A stretch of DNA of 50,961 nucleotides from Desulfuromonadales bacterium (GCA_029289095.1 JARFUG010000019.1:1-50961), one strand, 5' to 3'; positions 33,393 to 42,528 are shown, counted from the stretch's first letter. Translations and numbers: made by a program. The notes: generated by a model from the letters alone, not told the origin.

Positions 33393-34529
33393 TCAGCGTC
33401 GTCTCGCGAGCAGCGACTCCGTAGCCCTCCAGAGCTGCCAGAGATCCTGAAGTCCCGGCTCGAGATCGACATGAAGAAGGCCGCGCACGAGGTGCACCTG
33501 CGCCTGATTCGGCGGGAGGGCCTTTTGCAACCCAAGGCTCTGGGGGTAAGGAATGATGTCGTCGTCCAGGCCGTGCACGAGGATCAGATCCGCCTCGAGG
33601 GGCGAGAGGTCCTTGTCGGAGAGATCGAGGGCGGCGATCTCGTCGAGCACATCGCGCGGAAGGCGCTCCAGCAATGAGACGGCCTCCCCTGGATCGGTAT
33701 TGGTGATGAAGGCGTGAATGTCACGCCCCTGCGCCGTCAGTCGGACAACGAGATCGGAGATATCGGCATTGGGGTCCTCCATCATGCGCAGGGCCATCTG
33801 CCGTGCGACGGCCCGGTCCTCGCGGGGGATGCGCTCCAGGTTGCTGAGAACGAAGATCCATTTGCCGTATTCGTTGGGCGGCATGTGGCGCCACTCGTCC
33901 CCGTGGCGGAACCACCCGGTGGTGAAGAAGACGAGGACCTCCCTCAGGTCGTAATAGGCGCCGACCGCGAAGATGAAATCGATTTGCCCACGCAGCCGGG
34001 GCTGCAGAGAGGCGAGGATCGCCGGTCCCGCCGCATAGCTGAAGGCGACGATTCCCAGGGCGCCTGAACGTGAAAGGTCCGGTTGCGCGACGAGCCAGTC
34101 GATGGCGTCGGCGACCTCGCCGATATTGCCGGAGTGCACCTGAAGGGTTCGGAAGGTGGGGAAATCCGGTACGAAGACGGCAAAGCCGGTGCGCCCCAGG
34201 GATCGGGCCAGAGCGATGAGCCGCGGATCGTCCTTCCCCTCTTCTGCGGCGCCGGGGATGAGCACAAGAATGGCGTCGGCTCCGCCGGCGGGGGTATAGA
34301 GATCCGCCTCGTAGCGGCGCTCCCCGATACTGTACGAGACGTGGCCTCGATGGGGCTCGTCTTTGAGGCGTTTCAGCAGGCTCGGCTCTTCCCCCGCTGA
34401 AATGTCCTGAAGGAGAAGGAGCGCCTCGATTTCGCGGGCCGGGTTGCAGCCCCAAAGCAGGAGCATCGAAATCGCAAGGAGGAGACGGAGCCGGGAGCGG
34501 AGGCGAAGACGGATCGGCTCTTTCATCAT
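33393..34529 (-). CDS. Alpha/beta-hydrolase lipoprotein
   Basis: A 378-residue predicted lipoprotein (lipobox LLWGC at about residues 24-28) with an alpha/beta-hydrolase domain. ILVLIPGAAEEGKDD carries the oxyanion-type loop, the nucleophile elbow is VAFSYAAGP with Ala in place of the usual Gly before x-Ser, the acid lies in HGLDDDIIP and the base in GLLHVDLE. Last gene of the asnB-led operon, 13 bases after the AMP ligase. Exosortase-associated gene sets also contain alpha/beta hydrolases next to an acyl ligase, so a role in releasing or transferring the operon product is possible. Confidence 0.75.
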   Translation of the reverse strand: MMKEPIRLRLRSRLRLLLAISMLLLWGCNPAREIEALLLLQDISAGEEPSLLKRLKDEPHRGHVSYSIGERRYEADLYTPAGGADAILVLIPGAAEEGKDDPRLIALARSLGRTGFAVFVPDFPTFRTLQVHSGNIGEVADAIDWLVAQPDLSRSGALGIVAFSYAAGPAILASLQPRLRGQIDFIFAVGAYYDLREVLVFFTTGWFRHGDEWRHMPPNEYGKWIFVLSNLERIPREDRAVARQMALRMMEDPNADISDLVVRLTAQGRDIHAFITNTDPGEAVSLLERLPRDVLDEIAALDLSDKDLSPLEADLILVHGLDDDIIPYPQSLGLQKALPPNQAQVHLVRGLLHVDLEPGLQDLWQLWRATESLLARRR

Positions 34530-34542
34530 CAGGTTGTCAATT

Positions 34543-36123
34543 TCACGGTTCGACAGAAGACGTTTCGTCCTTCTGCGCGCTGAGGGCCTTTCGGTCGAGT
34601 TTGCCGCTCGGCGATCTGGGCAGGGACGATCGCATCTCGACGTATTTGGGCACCATGAACGGTTCGAGATGTCGCAGGCAGTGTCGAAGAACCTCCTCCT
34701 GCCTCAGCGTCTTGCCCGATGCCGGGACGACGAAGGCCCGGATCGCCTGTCCGAGGATCGGGTCGGGGACGCCGGTGACGGCGGCTTCGACAACGTCCTT
34801 CATGGCGCAGATCGCTTCCTCGATCTCCCGCGGGCTGACCCTCTCCCCCCGTGTTTTGATCAGTTCATCCTTTCGCGCCACGAAATAATAATACCCTTCA
34901 TCGTCGCGCCGGAACAGGTCTCCGGTGTACAGGTGGGCATCCGAGCGGCATCGGCCGGGGCGAAAGACGCGGGCGCTCAGCTCCGGGCTGTTCCAGTATC
35001 CCTGCGCCACGTGCGAGCCGCGCACGACGAGCTCTCCGATGGCCCCGGCCGGCGCTTCTTCACCCTGTTCGTCCACGATGAAGACCTCTTCGTTGGGGAT
35101 GGGGATCCCCACCGATCCCGGGCGGCGGTCGATCTCGTCGGGGGGCAGATAGAGCGCCCGGGTGCACTCGGTCAGTCCGTACATGGAGTAGAACGCCACC
35201 TCGGGAAAAAGTTCGCGGAAGCGACGGATGTAGGGGACCGGCAGAGCCGCCCCGGCATTCGTGACGTAGCGCAGGGCGCCCAGGTCGAAGCGCGACAGGT
35301 CCATCTGCAGCAGCAGGGCGAACATGGTGGGGACGAAGGGGGAGCCGGTAACCTTCTCCTTCACCATTTTTTCGACGATCCGGTAAGGGAAAGCGAAGGA
35401 CTTCTCGAGCACGACGGCGCCGCCGACGAAAAAAGTCGCGAGGACCTGGTAGAGCCCGTAGCCGAAGGAGAGGGGGAGGGCGCTCAGCACGATGTCGTTC
35501 GGCGAATTGCGCAGATAACTGGTGATGCTGCGCGTCGCTGCCGCCATGTTCAGGTGATTGGACATGACCCCTTTCGGCTCACCGGTGGAGCCCGAGGTGT
35601 AGATGAGTGTCGCAAGGTCGAGATCGACGACGCCCCGGGAGGCGTCCCGCGTCAACGGTGCAGCGGACAGCGCCTCGCGCCAGCGAACGAAGGCGCACCC
35701 CGCAGGGGGCGAGTGGAGCTGCGACAAGAGGGCGCTGCCGCACCACAGAACGCCGCGCAGGGAGGGAGCGCGCTGCAGCGCCTGGCGAACGATCGCTTCC
35801 TTGGAGTGGTGGGTGACGAGGAGTGCGGCGGCACAGTCGTTGATGATGTACGAGAGCTTCGGCGCTTTGACCCCGGAGTTCAGAAGAACGAAGACGCCGC
35901 CCGCCTTGAGGACGCCGAAGATCGAGATGACAGCCTCGGGGGAATTTTCCAGAAAAATGATCACCTGTTCACGGCGCCGCAGTCCCAGCATCCGCAAAGA
36001 GGCGGCGAGCCGGTCGGACTCCTCGTCGATCTCCCGATAGCTCAGGCGGCGGCCGCCGCAGACGAGCGCTGTTTTCCCGGGGTAGGCTGCCGCCGAATCT
36101 TCGAGAAACTGTTGCACCAGCAT
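34543..36123 (-). CDS. Acyl-AMP ligase (AMP-binding family)
   Basis: A 526-residue adenylate-forming enzyme. Core motifs: YTSGSTGEPKG (about 175-186), YGLTE (about 315-319), YTGD (about 399-402), and the C-terminal catalytic lysine in SPSGKLDRK (about 508). It activates a carboxylate as the acyl-AMP and passes it to a thiol, most likely the acyl carrier protein encoded 26 bases upstream, not CoA. ATG 36123 has AAAGGG six bases upstream. Resembles the exosortase A-associated acyl-CoA ligase family in size and context. The acyl substrate is unknown. Confidence 0.85.
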   Translation of the reverse strand: MLVQQFLEDSAAAYPGKTALVCGGRRLSYREIDEESDRLAASLRMLGLRRREQVIIFLENSPEAVISIFGVLKAGGVFVLLNSGVKAPKLSYIINDCAAALLVTHHSKEAIVRQALQRAPSLRGVLWCGSALLSQLHSPPAGCAFVRWREALSAAPLTRDASRGVVDLDLATLIYTSGSTGEPKGVMSNHLNMAAATRSITSYLRNSPNDIVLSALPLSFGYGLYQVLATFFVGGAVVLEKSFAFPYRIVEKMVKEKVTGSPFVPTMFALLLQMDLSRFDLGALRYVTNAGAALPVPYIRRFRELFPEVAFYSMYGLTECTRALYLPPDEIDRRPGSVGIPIPNEEVFIVDEQGEEAPAGAIGELVVRGSHVAQGYWNSPELSARVFRPGRCRSDAHLYTGDLFRRDDEGYYYFVARKDELIKTRGERVSPREIEEAICAMKDVVEAAVTGVPDPILGQAIRAFVVPASGKTLRQEEVLRHCLRHLEPFMVPKYVEMRSSLPRSPSGKLDRKALSAQKDETSSVEP

Positions 36124-36148
36124 CAAAGGCCCTTTCTCAGAGGGCGCC

Positions 36149-36442
36149 TCATGCGCCTGAGGGCAAGGTGAAGGATGTCCGGGCGCCGTCTTCGGCCCGG
36201 GCGAGCTTGCGCATCAGATAACTTTCCACCCGCACGATCGAATCGAGATTTTCCGGGATGAGCTCATCGTCCGCCACGCGGATCGAAAACTCCTTTTCGA
36301 GAAACTCCACCAGTTCGAGGATGCCGGTTGAATCGACGATCCCCTCCTCGAGAAAAGACGCCTCTTCCGAGAGGTTCGCCTCCTCTCCGAAAAGAAAGTT
36401 CTCGATGACGAAACTGCGGACTTTGCTGCGGACTTCAGCCAT
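36149..36442 (-). CDS. Acyl carrier protein
   Basis: A 97-residue carrier protein. Helix 2 begins at GIVDSTGILELVEFLE; Ser38 is the expected phosphopantetheine attachment site, with DST instead of the usual DSL or DSM. The rest (SIRVADDELIPENLDSI) fits a standalone ACP with a longer tail. ATG 36442 has AGGAGGAG a few bases upstream and lies inside the end of the NAD-synthase-like gene (8-base overlap), so translation is coupled. It probably carries the acyl group made by the next gene's product. Confidence 0.85.
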   Translation of the reverse strand: MAEVRSKVRSFVIENFLFGEEANLSEEASFLEEGIVDSTGILELVEFLEKEFSIRVADDELIPENLDSIVRVESYLMRKLARAEDGARTSFTLPSGA

Positions 36443-37478
36443 CGATGACTCCTCCTGGGGTCGGCGCCCGCGCTGCAGCGACCTCGGGCACCTCCGCGGC
36501 GAGCAAGGGGGGGAGGTGCAGGTAGCGCGTGGTGGCACGCTTGCGATCGATGTCCCGGTAGACTCTTTCCACCTCGTCGATTCGCAGCGCGGCCGCCCGC
36601 GCCACCGCTTCGGCAGAGACGCCGTGATTGCGGCCGTAGAGGCACAGGTCCATCTGCCCGTAAGGGAGGGAGAAGAAGAATTCATCCTGCCCCTGCAGAA
36701 GGGAGTAGGTGTCCGTCGTCGGTTCGCGGCGCCTGATCGCTTCCGGAATGCCGAGATACTCGGCAAGCTGGTAGACCTGTGATTTGTACAGATGGGCGAT
36801 CGGTTTCACATCGGCGGCTCCATCTCCCCCTTTGACGAAAAATCCCTGGTCGTATTCGAGGCGGTTGGGGGTGCCGGCCACGGCGTAGTTGAGACGGTCG
36901 GCGTGATAGTACTCGAGCATTTTGCGGATACGCTGCTTGAAGCTGGTCGCCGCGACGATCTCCAGATAGGGGCGCAAGGGGAGGCGTCGCCGCTGCAAGT
37001 CCCCCTGTGCGGAGCGCACCACCAGGCAAAAGAGACGAAACCCCGAAGGACTGCCGGTCTCGAGGACGATCTTGGATGTCCAACCTTCGGCGTATTCGGG
37101 GACGACCGTGCGCACCGCTTCGGCGTAACGGCGATAGAATCCGAGCGCCTCGAGGACGCTTGTGATCTCTTCGCGAATGCGCCGGATGCCGAGATGCTCC
37201 GCCACCTGGGTGCTCAGAACGAGGGAGTCCGAGGCGCTTTCGCGCTCGGGCATCTCCAGGGCGAGCACTCTGTGCGGGCCGAGGGCGCGGGCGGCCAGAG
37301 CGGCTGTAACGGCGCTGTCGACTCCTCCCGAGAGGCCGAGGACGACCCCCCGGCGGCGGAGGGCGCCCGAGAGGATTTCTCTCAGGCGGGCTTCGATGCG
37401 TCTCGTCTCCCTTTCGGGATCGATACGGAGCGATTCGGCGCTGAAGTCCTCCTGGCGAGGGGTGACCCGGTCAGCCAT
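36435..37478 (-). CDS. NAD synthase-like ATP pyrophosphatase (amide ligase)
   Basis: A 347-residue enzyme of the NadE family. The ATP-pyrophosphatase loop LSGGVDSA is at about 49-56, and later GTPNRLEYDQGFFVKGGDGAADVKPIAHLYKSQVYQLAEYLGIP is the ammonia-dependent NadE pattern. It has no glutaminase domain. In this operon it is translationally coupled to both an AsnB-like amidotransferase and an acyl carrier protein, so it more likely adenylates and amidates a pathway carboxylate than makes NAD; that is inference. ATG 37478 has GGAG six bases upstream. The second copy test (a housekeeping nadE elsewhere) cannot be made here. Confidence 0.82.
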   Translation of the reverse strand: MADRVTPRQEDFSAESLRIDPERETRRIEARLREILSGALRRRGVVLGLSGGVDSAVTAALAARALGPHRVLALEMPERESASDSLVLSTQVAEHLGIRRIREEITSVLEALGFYRRYAEAVRTVVPEYAEGWTSKIVLETGSPSGFRLFCLVVRSAQGDLQRRRLPLRPYLEIVAATSFKQRIRKMLEYYHADRLNYAVAGTPNRLEYDQGFFVKGGDGAADVKPIAHLYKSQVYQLAEYLGIPEAIRRREPTTDTYSLLQGQDEFFFSLPYGQMDLCLYGRNHGVSAEAVARAAALRIDEVERVYRDIDRKRATTRYLHLPPLLAAEVPEVAAARAPTPGGVIDG

Positions 37479-39504
37479 GATGTTCTCCGGCGGCAACCCG
37501 GCTCGGGGGAGGCGGCGCGGATCGCCTTTGATCCCCGTCTATTCGCACGATGCGTTCGGGGCGCTCGATGCACACAGGGCGTAGGGAGTTCTTGACGAAG
37601 GCGTAGTGAAGGCTCTGGGCCGAGGCGATGACGCTCAGGGCCATCGCATCCCCTTCACCGATGGAGGCGCCGCGCTCGCAGGAGAGTTTGCGCACAAGAT
37701 GCGTCGTGCGATCCGGGTGAAAGAGCCCTGCGTCACGCAGCGCATCGACCGAAAGGAGGTGCTGCAGGAGGGAGCCGGGCTTCTCAGGGAAAAAGATCTC
37801 CCGGACCGGCGCCCGATACGGGTGCTTGGGGCGCTGCGCGACCCGGGGCGGAAGAAGGGGCCGGAACGCCTCCCTGAGAATGCGCTTTTCGCTAAGAGCG
37901 CGCATTTTCCAGTGGGGGGGCAGGCGCGCGGCGAATTCGACGATGCGCACGTCGAGAAAGGGATGGCGCGCCTCCACCGAGTGGGCCATTGCCACACGGT
38001 CCCCCTGCGAGGCGAGAAGGTACTCGCACAAAAAGATCGTCATCTCGAGCCACTGCGCCCGCTCGAAGGGACCCCAGGCGCCGAAGCCGGTCGGAAGAAG
38101 ATCGCTTAGAGCCGCGAGCGGGTCTTCGCCAAGAGCCGCCCTCGCCTCGTCCGAGAGAAACGCAAGGCGGCGCGCTCCGCTCTGCCAGCGGATGCGGTGA
38201 GACAGGAGGGGATCGTCACGGTCCCGGGGGGAAACGGCGAAGAATCGTTGCACAAAGGCCCATCCCCGCTCGTGGTTTTGGAAGATGTAGGGATAGAGCC
38301 TCTGCAGCAGCAACGGCCTGCTGCGGGAGCCGGGTTCTCTGGCCCAGAAGTCCCGAATCTTGGCTTCCTTGAATATGTTGTAACCTCCGAAGACTTCATC
38401 GGCCCCTTCACCGCTGAGGACGACTTTGTACCCGCTGCGGCGCACCATCTCGGAGAGAAGAAAGAGCGGCACGGGAGCCGTGCGCGCGATCGGCCGCTCG
38501 CAGTGCAAGACCGCATCGACGAAATGCTCGCGCATAGCCTCATTGGTGACGAGAAGCCGGGAGTGCTCGGCGCCCAGTTGTTCGGCCATCTCCATTTGGC
38601 TCGACGACTCGTCCAAGGCGCTCTCCTCGAAGCCGACGGAGAACGTCCTGAGACGTCCCGGTGCGGCATCGGCCGCCAGGACGCTCACGATGGACGAGTC
38701 GAGCCCGCCGCTCAGGTAACTCCCCACCGGCACATCGGCCCGGAGCCGCACGCGCACCGCGTCGGTCAGAAGGGCCGAGAGTTCCTCGCGCGCCTCCTCG
38801 AACGTCCCGCCCCAGCGCTCTTCGATCGGAGGACAGGGTAGATGCCACCATCTGCGCACTCTGAGCGCTGCGCCCCGCAGCGTCATGAAATGGCCGGGCG
38901 GCAGTTCGCAAATTCCCCGAAAGGCGGTTCGCGAGGGGAGAGTCGTCCAGAAGGTGAAGACCTGCGCCAGCGCATCGGGGTCGAGACGGCGGGGAACATC
39001 CGGGTCGGCCATGAGCGCCTTGATCTCGGACGCGAAGAGGAAGCGCCCGTTGCTGCGGGTATAATAGAGGGGACGGATTCCGAGGCGGTCGCGTGCCAGA
39101 AAAAGCTCCTCGCTACGCCGGTTCCAGATCGCCAGGGCAAACTGGCCGTTGATCTTCTCCAGGGCCGCAGGGCCGTATTCCTGGTAGAGGTAAAGAACCA
39201 CTTCGGTGTCGGTCGTGGTGGCGAAGCGGTATCCGCGCCGCCTCAGTTCCTCGCGCAGTTCGAGATAATTGAATGCTTCTCCGGCGTAGACGATCCAGAG
39301 CGAGCCGTCTTCGCTGGCAAGAGGCTGGGCGCCGCCCTGTGGATCGATGATGCTCAGCCTTGCGTGCCCCAGGGCGACGCCGCGGTCGAAAAAGGCGCCG
39401 GAGCCGTCCGGACCGCGATGACGAAGGCGGCCGATCATCTCGAAGAGGATCTCCTCGCTCTGGCGCGAAGATCGATTCTGGAGGTATCCGGCTATGGCGC
39501 ACAT
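37471..39504 (-). CDS. asnB: Asparagine synthase-like glutamine amidotransferase
   Basis: A 677-residue class II amidotransferase. Cys2 is the glutaminase nucleophile (MCAIAGY), with RLRHRGPDG and the N-terminal glutaminase to about 205. The synthetase half has the pyrophosphatase loop SYLSGGLDSS (about 260-270), LSGEGADEVFGGY and VEARHPFLD. It is longer than E. coli AsnB by about 120 residues, mostly at the C-terminus, in line with specialised paralogues such as those in exosortase and polysaccharide clusters. First gene of a five-gene operon with overlapping ends, from a promoter about 40 bases upstream. The amide acceptor is unknown. Confidence 0.88.
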   Translation of the reverse strand: MCAIAGYLQNRSSRQSEEILFEMIGRLRHRGPDGSGAFFDRGVALGHARLSIIDPQGGAQPLASEDGSLWIVYAGEAFNYLELREELRRRGYRFATTTDTEVVLYLYQEYGPAALEKINGQFALAIWNRRSEELFLARDRLGIRPLYYTRSNGRFLFASEIKALMADPDVPRRLDPDALAQVFTFWTTLPSRTAFRGICELPPGHFMTLRGAALRVRRWWHLPCPPIEERWGGTFEEAREELSALLTDAVRVRLRADVPVGSYLSGGLDSSIVSVLAADAAPGRLRTFSVGFEESALDESSSQMEMAEQLGAEHSRLLVTNEAMREHFVDAVLHCERPIARTAPVPLFLLSEMVRRSGYKVVLSGEGADEVFGGYNIFKEAKIRDFWAREPGSRSRPLLLQRLYPYIFQNHERGWAFVQRFFAVSPRDRDDPLLSHRIRWQSGARRLAFLSDEARAALGEDPLAALSDLLPTGFGAWGPFERAQWLEMTIFLCEYLLASQGDRVAMAHSVEARHPFLDVRIVEFAARLPPHWKMRALSEKRILREAFRPLLPPRVAQRPKHPYRAPVREIFFPEKPGSLLQHLLSVDALRDAGLFHPDRTTHLVRKLSCERGASIGEGDAMALSVIASAQSLHYAFVKNSLRPVCIERPERIVRIDGDQRRSAPPPPSRVAAGEHHG

Positions 39505-39541
39505 GGCATCCGAAAGATTAATTATCGCTTAATTTGCTTCC

Positions 39542-39569
39542 ATTATGGGTGCGAACCGGATGATGTCAA
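39542..39569 (-). promoter_or_regulatory. Promoter of the asnB operon
   Basis: Minus strand TTGACA (39569-39564) and CATAAT (39547-39542) with a 16-base spacer. Start of transcription near 39535, about 30 bases before the ATG. Confidence 0.65.
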
Positions 39570-39636
39570 GCCGATGCCGGCCGATTCGATGGCCAGTGAC
39601 GAGCTGGATAAAAAATCTTCTAAGGAGCCGAAGACG

Positions 39637-40512
39637 ATGGGAAGTCTGATCATTCACGGCGGGGCGGGCCGCCTGGAAAGTCTGAGGACACGGGAGCGGG
39701 ACTGGAGCGGGTCCCTGTCCGAAATCTACAGCGAAGCAGAGTTTTCCCTGAAGCGGGGCGGGGATGCCCGCTCCGCCGTTCTGCTGGCGGTGCGGCTCCT
39801 GGAGTCCGACCCTCTGTTCAACGCGGGCACGGGCTCCAAGCTGCAGAGCGACGGCGAGATCCGGATGTCGGCGGCGCTGATGGACGGTGTCGGGACAATC
39901 TTCTCGGGCGTGATCAACGTGCGGCACATCGAACATCCCATCGATTTGGCGGCCGCTCTTTCCAGTGTGGACCACCACGTGCTGGCCGCGGCCGAAGCGA
40001 CCGATTACGCCCGCCGGCTCGGCTTCCCCTTTCACGACCCCCTCACCGAAGAGCGCCTCGGCGAGTATCGGCAGCGCCTCGCCGGCGCCGAAGGGACCGT
40101 CGGCGCGGCGGCTCTCGACGACCAGGGGCGCCTCTTCGCCGCGACGTCCACTGGTGGAACGGGCTTCGAGACGCCCGGCCGGGTGAGCGACAGCGCCACT
40201 GTGGCGGGTACCTACGCCACGGCGCAGACCGCCGTTTCCTGCACCGGCAGGGGAGAGGAGATCGTCAATCTCGCCGTGGCGGCGCGTGTCGCCGTTCGCG
40301 TCCAGGACGGTGCGCCCCTGCGCGACGCGGTGGCCCGCACCGTCGCCGAGGGCAACGCTCTGAGCTTCCATTTCGGCCTGATCGCCCTCGACCGCCAGGG
40401 CCGCCCCCAGGTCGGAGAGACGGCGGGGACCCGGGTCCTGTTCGCCACCCGCACCGAAGCCGGGGAACTCGTGAATTTCATGGAGCCGGGCGAGTTTTCG
40501 ATCGTTCGTTGA
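39637..40512 (+). CDS. iaaA: Isoaspartyl peptidase / plant-type L-asparaginase
   Basis: A 291-residue Ntn-hydrolase of the IaaA family, made as a precursor that cleaves itself before Thr154 in GTVGAAALD to expose the catalytic threonine. The N-terminal IIHGGAG, FNAGTGSKLQ and GTVGA motifs are diagnostic. It hydrolyses isoaspartyl dipeptides and often asparagine. Start 39637 has AAGGAG nine bases upstream; the frame stays open far upstream but that part is antisense to asnB. Divergent from an AsnB-led operon, a possibly meaningful pairing of amide maker and amide breaker. Confidence 0.88.
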   Translation: MGSLIIHGGAGRLESLRTRERDWSGSLSEIYSEAEFSLKRGGDARSAVLLAVRLLESDPLFNAGTGSKLQSDGEIRMSAALMDGVGTIFSGVINVRHIEHPIDLAAALSSVDHHVLAAAEATDYARRLGFPFHDPLTEERLGEYRQRLAGAEGTVGAAALDDQGRLFAATSTGGTGFETPGRVSDSATVAGTYATAQTAVSCTGRGEEIVNLAVAARVAVRVQDGAPLRDAVARTVAEGNALSFHFGLIALDRQGRPQVGETAGTRVLFATRTEAGELVNFMEPGEFSIVR

Positions 40513-40513
40513 G

Positions 40514-40570
40514 GCCGCTTCGCGGCGTTTAATCGTCAGCCGCTTCGCGGCGTCAGGCCGCTGCGCGGCC
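40514..40570. repeat. Three GCCGC-TTC/TGC-GCGGC palindromes
   Basis: GCCGC-TTC-GCGGC at 40514-40526 and 40539-40551, and GGCCGC-TGC-GCGGCC at 40556-40570, linked by GTCA-type spacers. Same core as at 28893. REP-like; they may stabilise or end the iaaA transcript. Confidence 0.7.
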
Positions 40571-40623
40571 GTCATTCGTCATTGGTCCGGTGCAAAGCTG
40601 GAAATCCTGTTTAACGTCCGCCC

Positions 40624-40651
40624 CGGACAACTCTTGATTTTCCGTTATACT
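40624..40651 (+). promoter_or_regulatory. Probable promoter of the ABC exporter
   Basis: CGGACA (40624-40629) and TATACT (40646-40651), spacer 16, about 38 bases before the ATG. Confidence 0.45.
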
Positions 40652-40688
40652 CCAGATCAGAAAAAACACCCACCCGTGCGGAGTTGCG

Positions 40689-42521
40689 ATGAAAACGACC
40701 GGGCCGTCCCGGCTTCGCCGTGCGATGGCCTATGCCCGTCCTTACCGCGCATTCATTGCCGTCATTCTCTTTCTGACCTTTCTGGTGGCTGCGGCCGGCG
40801 CTCTGGAGCCCCTGGTCATGAAGTTCATCTTCGACCGCCTCGGCGGCGACGCCACCCTGGAAAGCGTCGCGATCGGGGTGGCGATGCTGGCGGGGCTCGG
40901 GCTCTTTCGGGAACTCGCCGGCGCGATCTCCAACTGGCTCTCCTGGCGCACCCGCATAGGCGTCCAGTACGCTTTGCTGGACGCCACCGTCGAAAAACTC
41001 CACCGCCTTCCCCATGACGTGCACCGCCGCGAGGGGGTCGGAGCGATCATGACGCGACTCGATCGCGGTATCCAGGGGTTCATCGGAGCGGTGAGCGAAA
41101 TCTCCTTCAATGTACTGCCGGCACTGGCCTATCTCGCGCTGGCGGTCGTCATCATGCTGCGCCTCGACTGGCGTCTCACCCTCCTCGTCCTTGCCTTCGC
41201 TCCCCTTCCTGCCATTGTGGCGGCACTCGCGGCGCCGAAACAGACCCGCAGGGAAAAGATCCTCATGGACAGTTGGGCACGCATTTACGCGCGCTTCAAC
41301 GAGATTCTCTCGGGGATCGTCACCGTGCGCAGCTTCGCCATGGAAGATGCGGAAAAGAGGCGATTTCTCACCGAGGTCGATGAGGCCAACCGGGTCGTCA
41401 TCCGCGGCATCGGTTTCGATTCGAGTGTCGGCGCACTGCAGAACCTTCTGGTGACCGTCGCACGCATTTCTGCAGTGGCGCTCGGAGGGTATCTGGTGGT
41501 GCAGGGGGAAGCGACCATCGGAACGCTCGTCGCCTTTCTGGGGTACGTCGGGGGGCTTTTCGGCCCCGTGCAGGGCCTGACGGGGATTTACAGAACGCTG
41601 CACAACGCGCGCGTCTCTCTTGATACGATCTTCTCCATCCTCGATACCCAGGAGCACATCGGCGACGCCCCGGACGCCGTCGACGCCAGATCGCTGCGCG
41701 GCGCGGTCGTCTTTGACGACGTTCACTTCGGTTACGAGGTGAGCGGCGCGAAGATACTGCGGGGGATCGATCTGCACGTGAGCCCCGGAGAGATGATCGC
41801 CATCGTCGGCCCGAGCGGCTCGGGAAAGTCGACGATGATGGCGCTGCTGCAGCGCTTCTACGACCCGGTGCATGGAGCGATCCGCCTCGACGGCATCGAT
41901 CTTCGCGCCCTGAAGCAAAAGAGCATCCGGCGACAGATCGGGGTGGTGCTGCAGGAGGCGCTTCTGTTCAACGAGACGGTGCGCGACAACATCGCCTACG
42001 GTCGGCCCAACGCCGATATGGCCAGCATCGAAGCCGCGGCGCGGGCGGCCAACGCTCACGATTTCATCATGGCGCTGGAAAAAGGATACGATACGGTCGT
42101 CGGAGAGCGGGGGAGCCGCCTGTCGGGGGGAGAGCGCCAGCGTATCGCCATCGCCCGTGCGATCCTGAAAGATCCCCCAATTCTCATTCTCGACGAGGCG
42201 ACAAGCGCTCTCGATGTGGAGCTCGAAGCGCAGGTTCAGGAGGCCATTGAGAAGCTCATCCGGGGGCGTACCACTTTCGTCATCGCCCACCGTCTCTCCA
42301 CCGTCGTCAACGCCGACCGAATTGTCGTTCTGAAGGATGGGCGCATCATCGAGACCGGCAGACACGAGGAACTCGTCGAAGCGCGGGGGTATTACGCTTC
42401 ACTCATCGAGCGGCAGGCGCTCGCCTATGCAGGACCGGAGCGCAGGAAACGGGAGGGCGACCGCCGCAAATCGGATCGCGCCGGCGATCGCAGGAGGGAC
42501 AGGGACGAGATTCTGTGGTAG
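40689..42521 (+). CDS. MsbA-like ABC exporter (fused membrane and ATPase domains)
   Basis: A 610-residue half-transporter that would work as a homodimer. Residues 1-320 hold six membrane helices; the ATPase part has Walker A GPSGSGKST (about 378-386), signature LSGGERQR and Walker B ILILDEATSALD. The last 25 residues are an unusual Arg/Asp-rich tail (RRKREGDRRKSDRAGDRRRDRD). Subfamily is that of lipid A flippase MsbA and general multidrug exporters; the substrate is not identifiable. GGAG precedes the ATG. Genes around it are unrelated housekeeping. Confidence 0.88.
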   Translation: MKTTGPSRLRRAMAYARPYRAFIAVILFLTFLVAAAGALEPLVMKFIFDRLGGDATLESVAIGVAMLAGLGLFRELAGAISNWLSWRTRIGVQYALLDATVEKLHRLPHDVHRREGVGAIMTRLDRGIQGFIGAVSEISFNVLPALAYLALAVVIMLRLDWRLTLLVLAFAPLPAIVAALAAPKQTRREKILMDSWARIYARFNEILSGIVTVRSFAMEDAEKRRFLTEVDEANRVVIRGIGFDSSVGALQNLLVTVARISAVALGGYLVVQGEATIGTLVAFLGYVGGLFGPVQGLTGIYRTLHNARVSLDTIFSILDTQEHIGDAPDAVDARSLRGAVVFDDVHFGYEVSGAKILRGIDLHVSPGEMIAIVGPSGSGKSTMMALLQRFYDPVHGAIRLDGIDLRALKQKSIRRQIGVVLQEALLFNETVRDNIAYGRPNADMASIEAAARAANAHDFIMALEKGYDTVVGERGSRLSGGERQRIAIARAILKDPPILILDEATSALDVELEAQVQEAIEKLIRGRTTFVIAHRLSTVVNADRIVVLKDGRIIETGRHEELVEARGYYASLIERQALAYAGPERRKREGDRRKSDRAGDRRRDRDEILW

Positions 42522-42528
42522 TTTTCTG

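Noticed and set aside
34444-36171. Long plus-strand open frame of 575 codons
   Set aside because: It lies antisense to the AMP ligase and hydrolase genes, which have all family motifs. High GC removes stops in the opposite frame.
40611-42365. Long minus-strand open frame of 584 codons
   Set aside because: It is antisense to the ABC exporter with intact Walker motifs, and its translation is low-complexity, rich in His, Asp and Arg.
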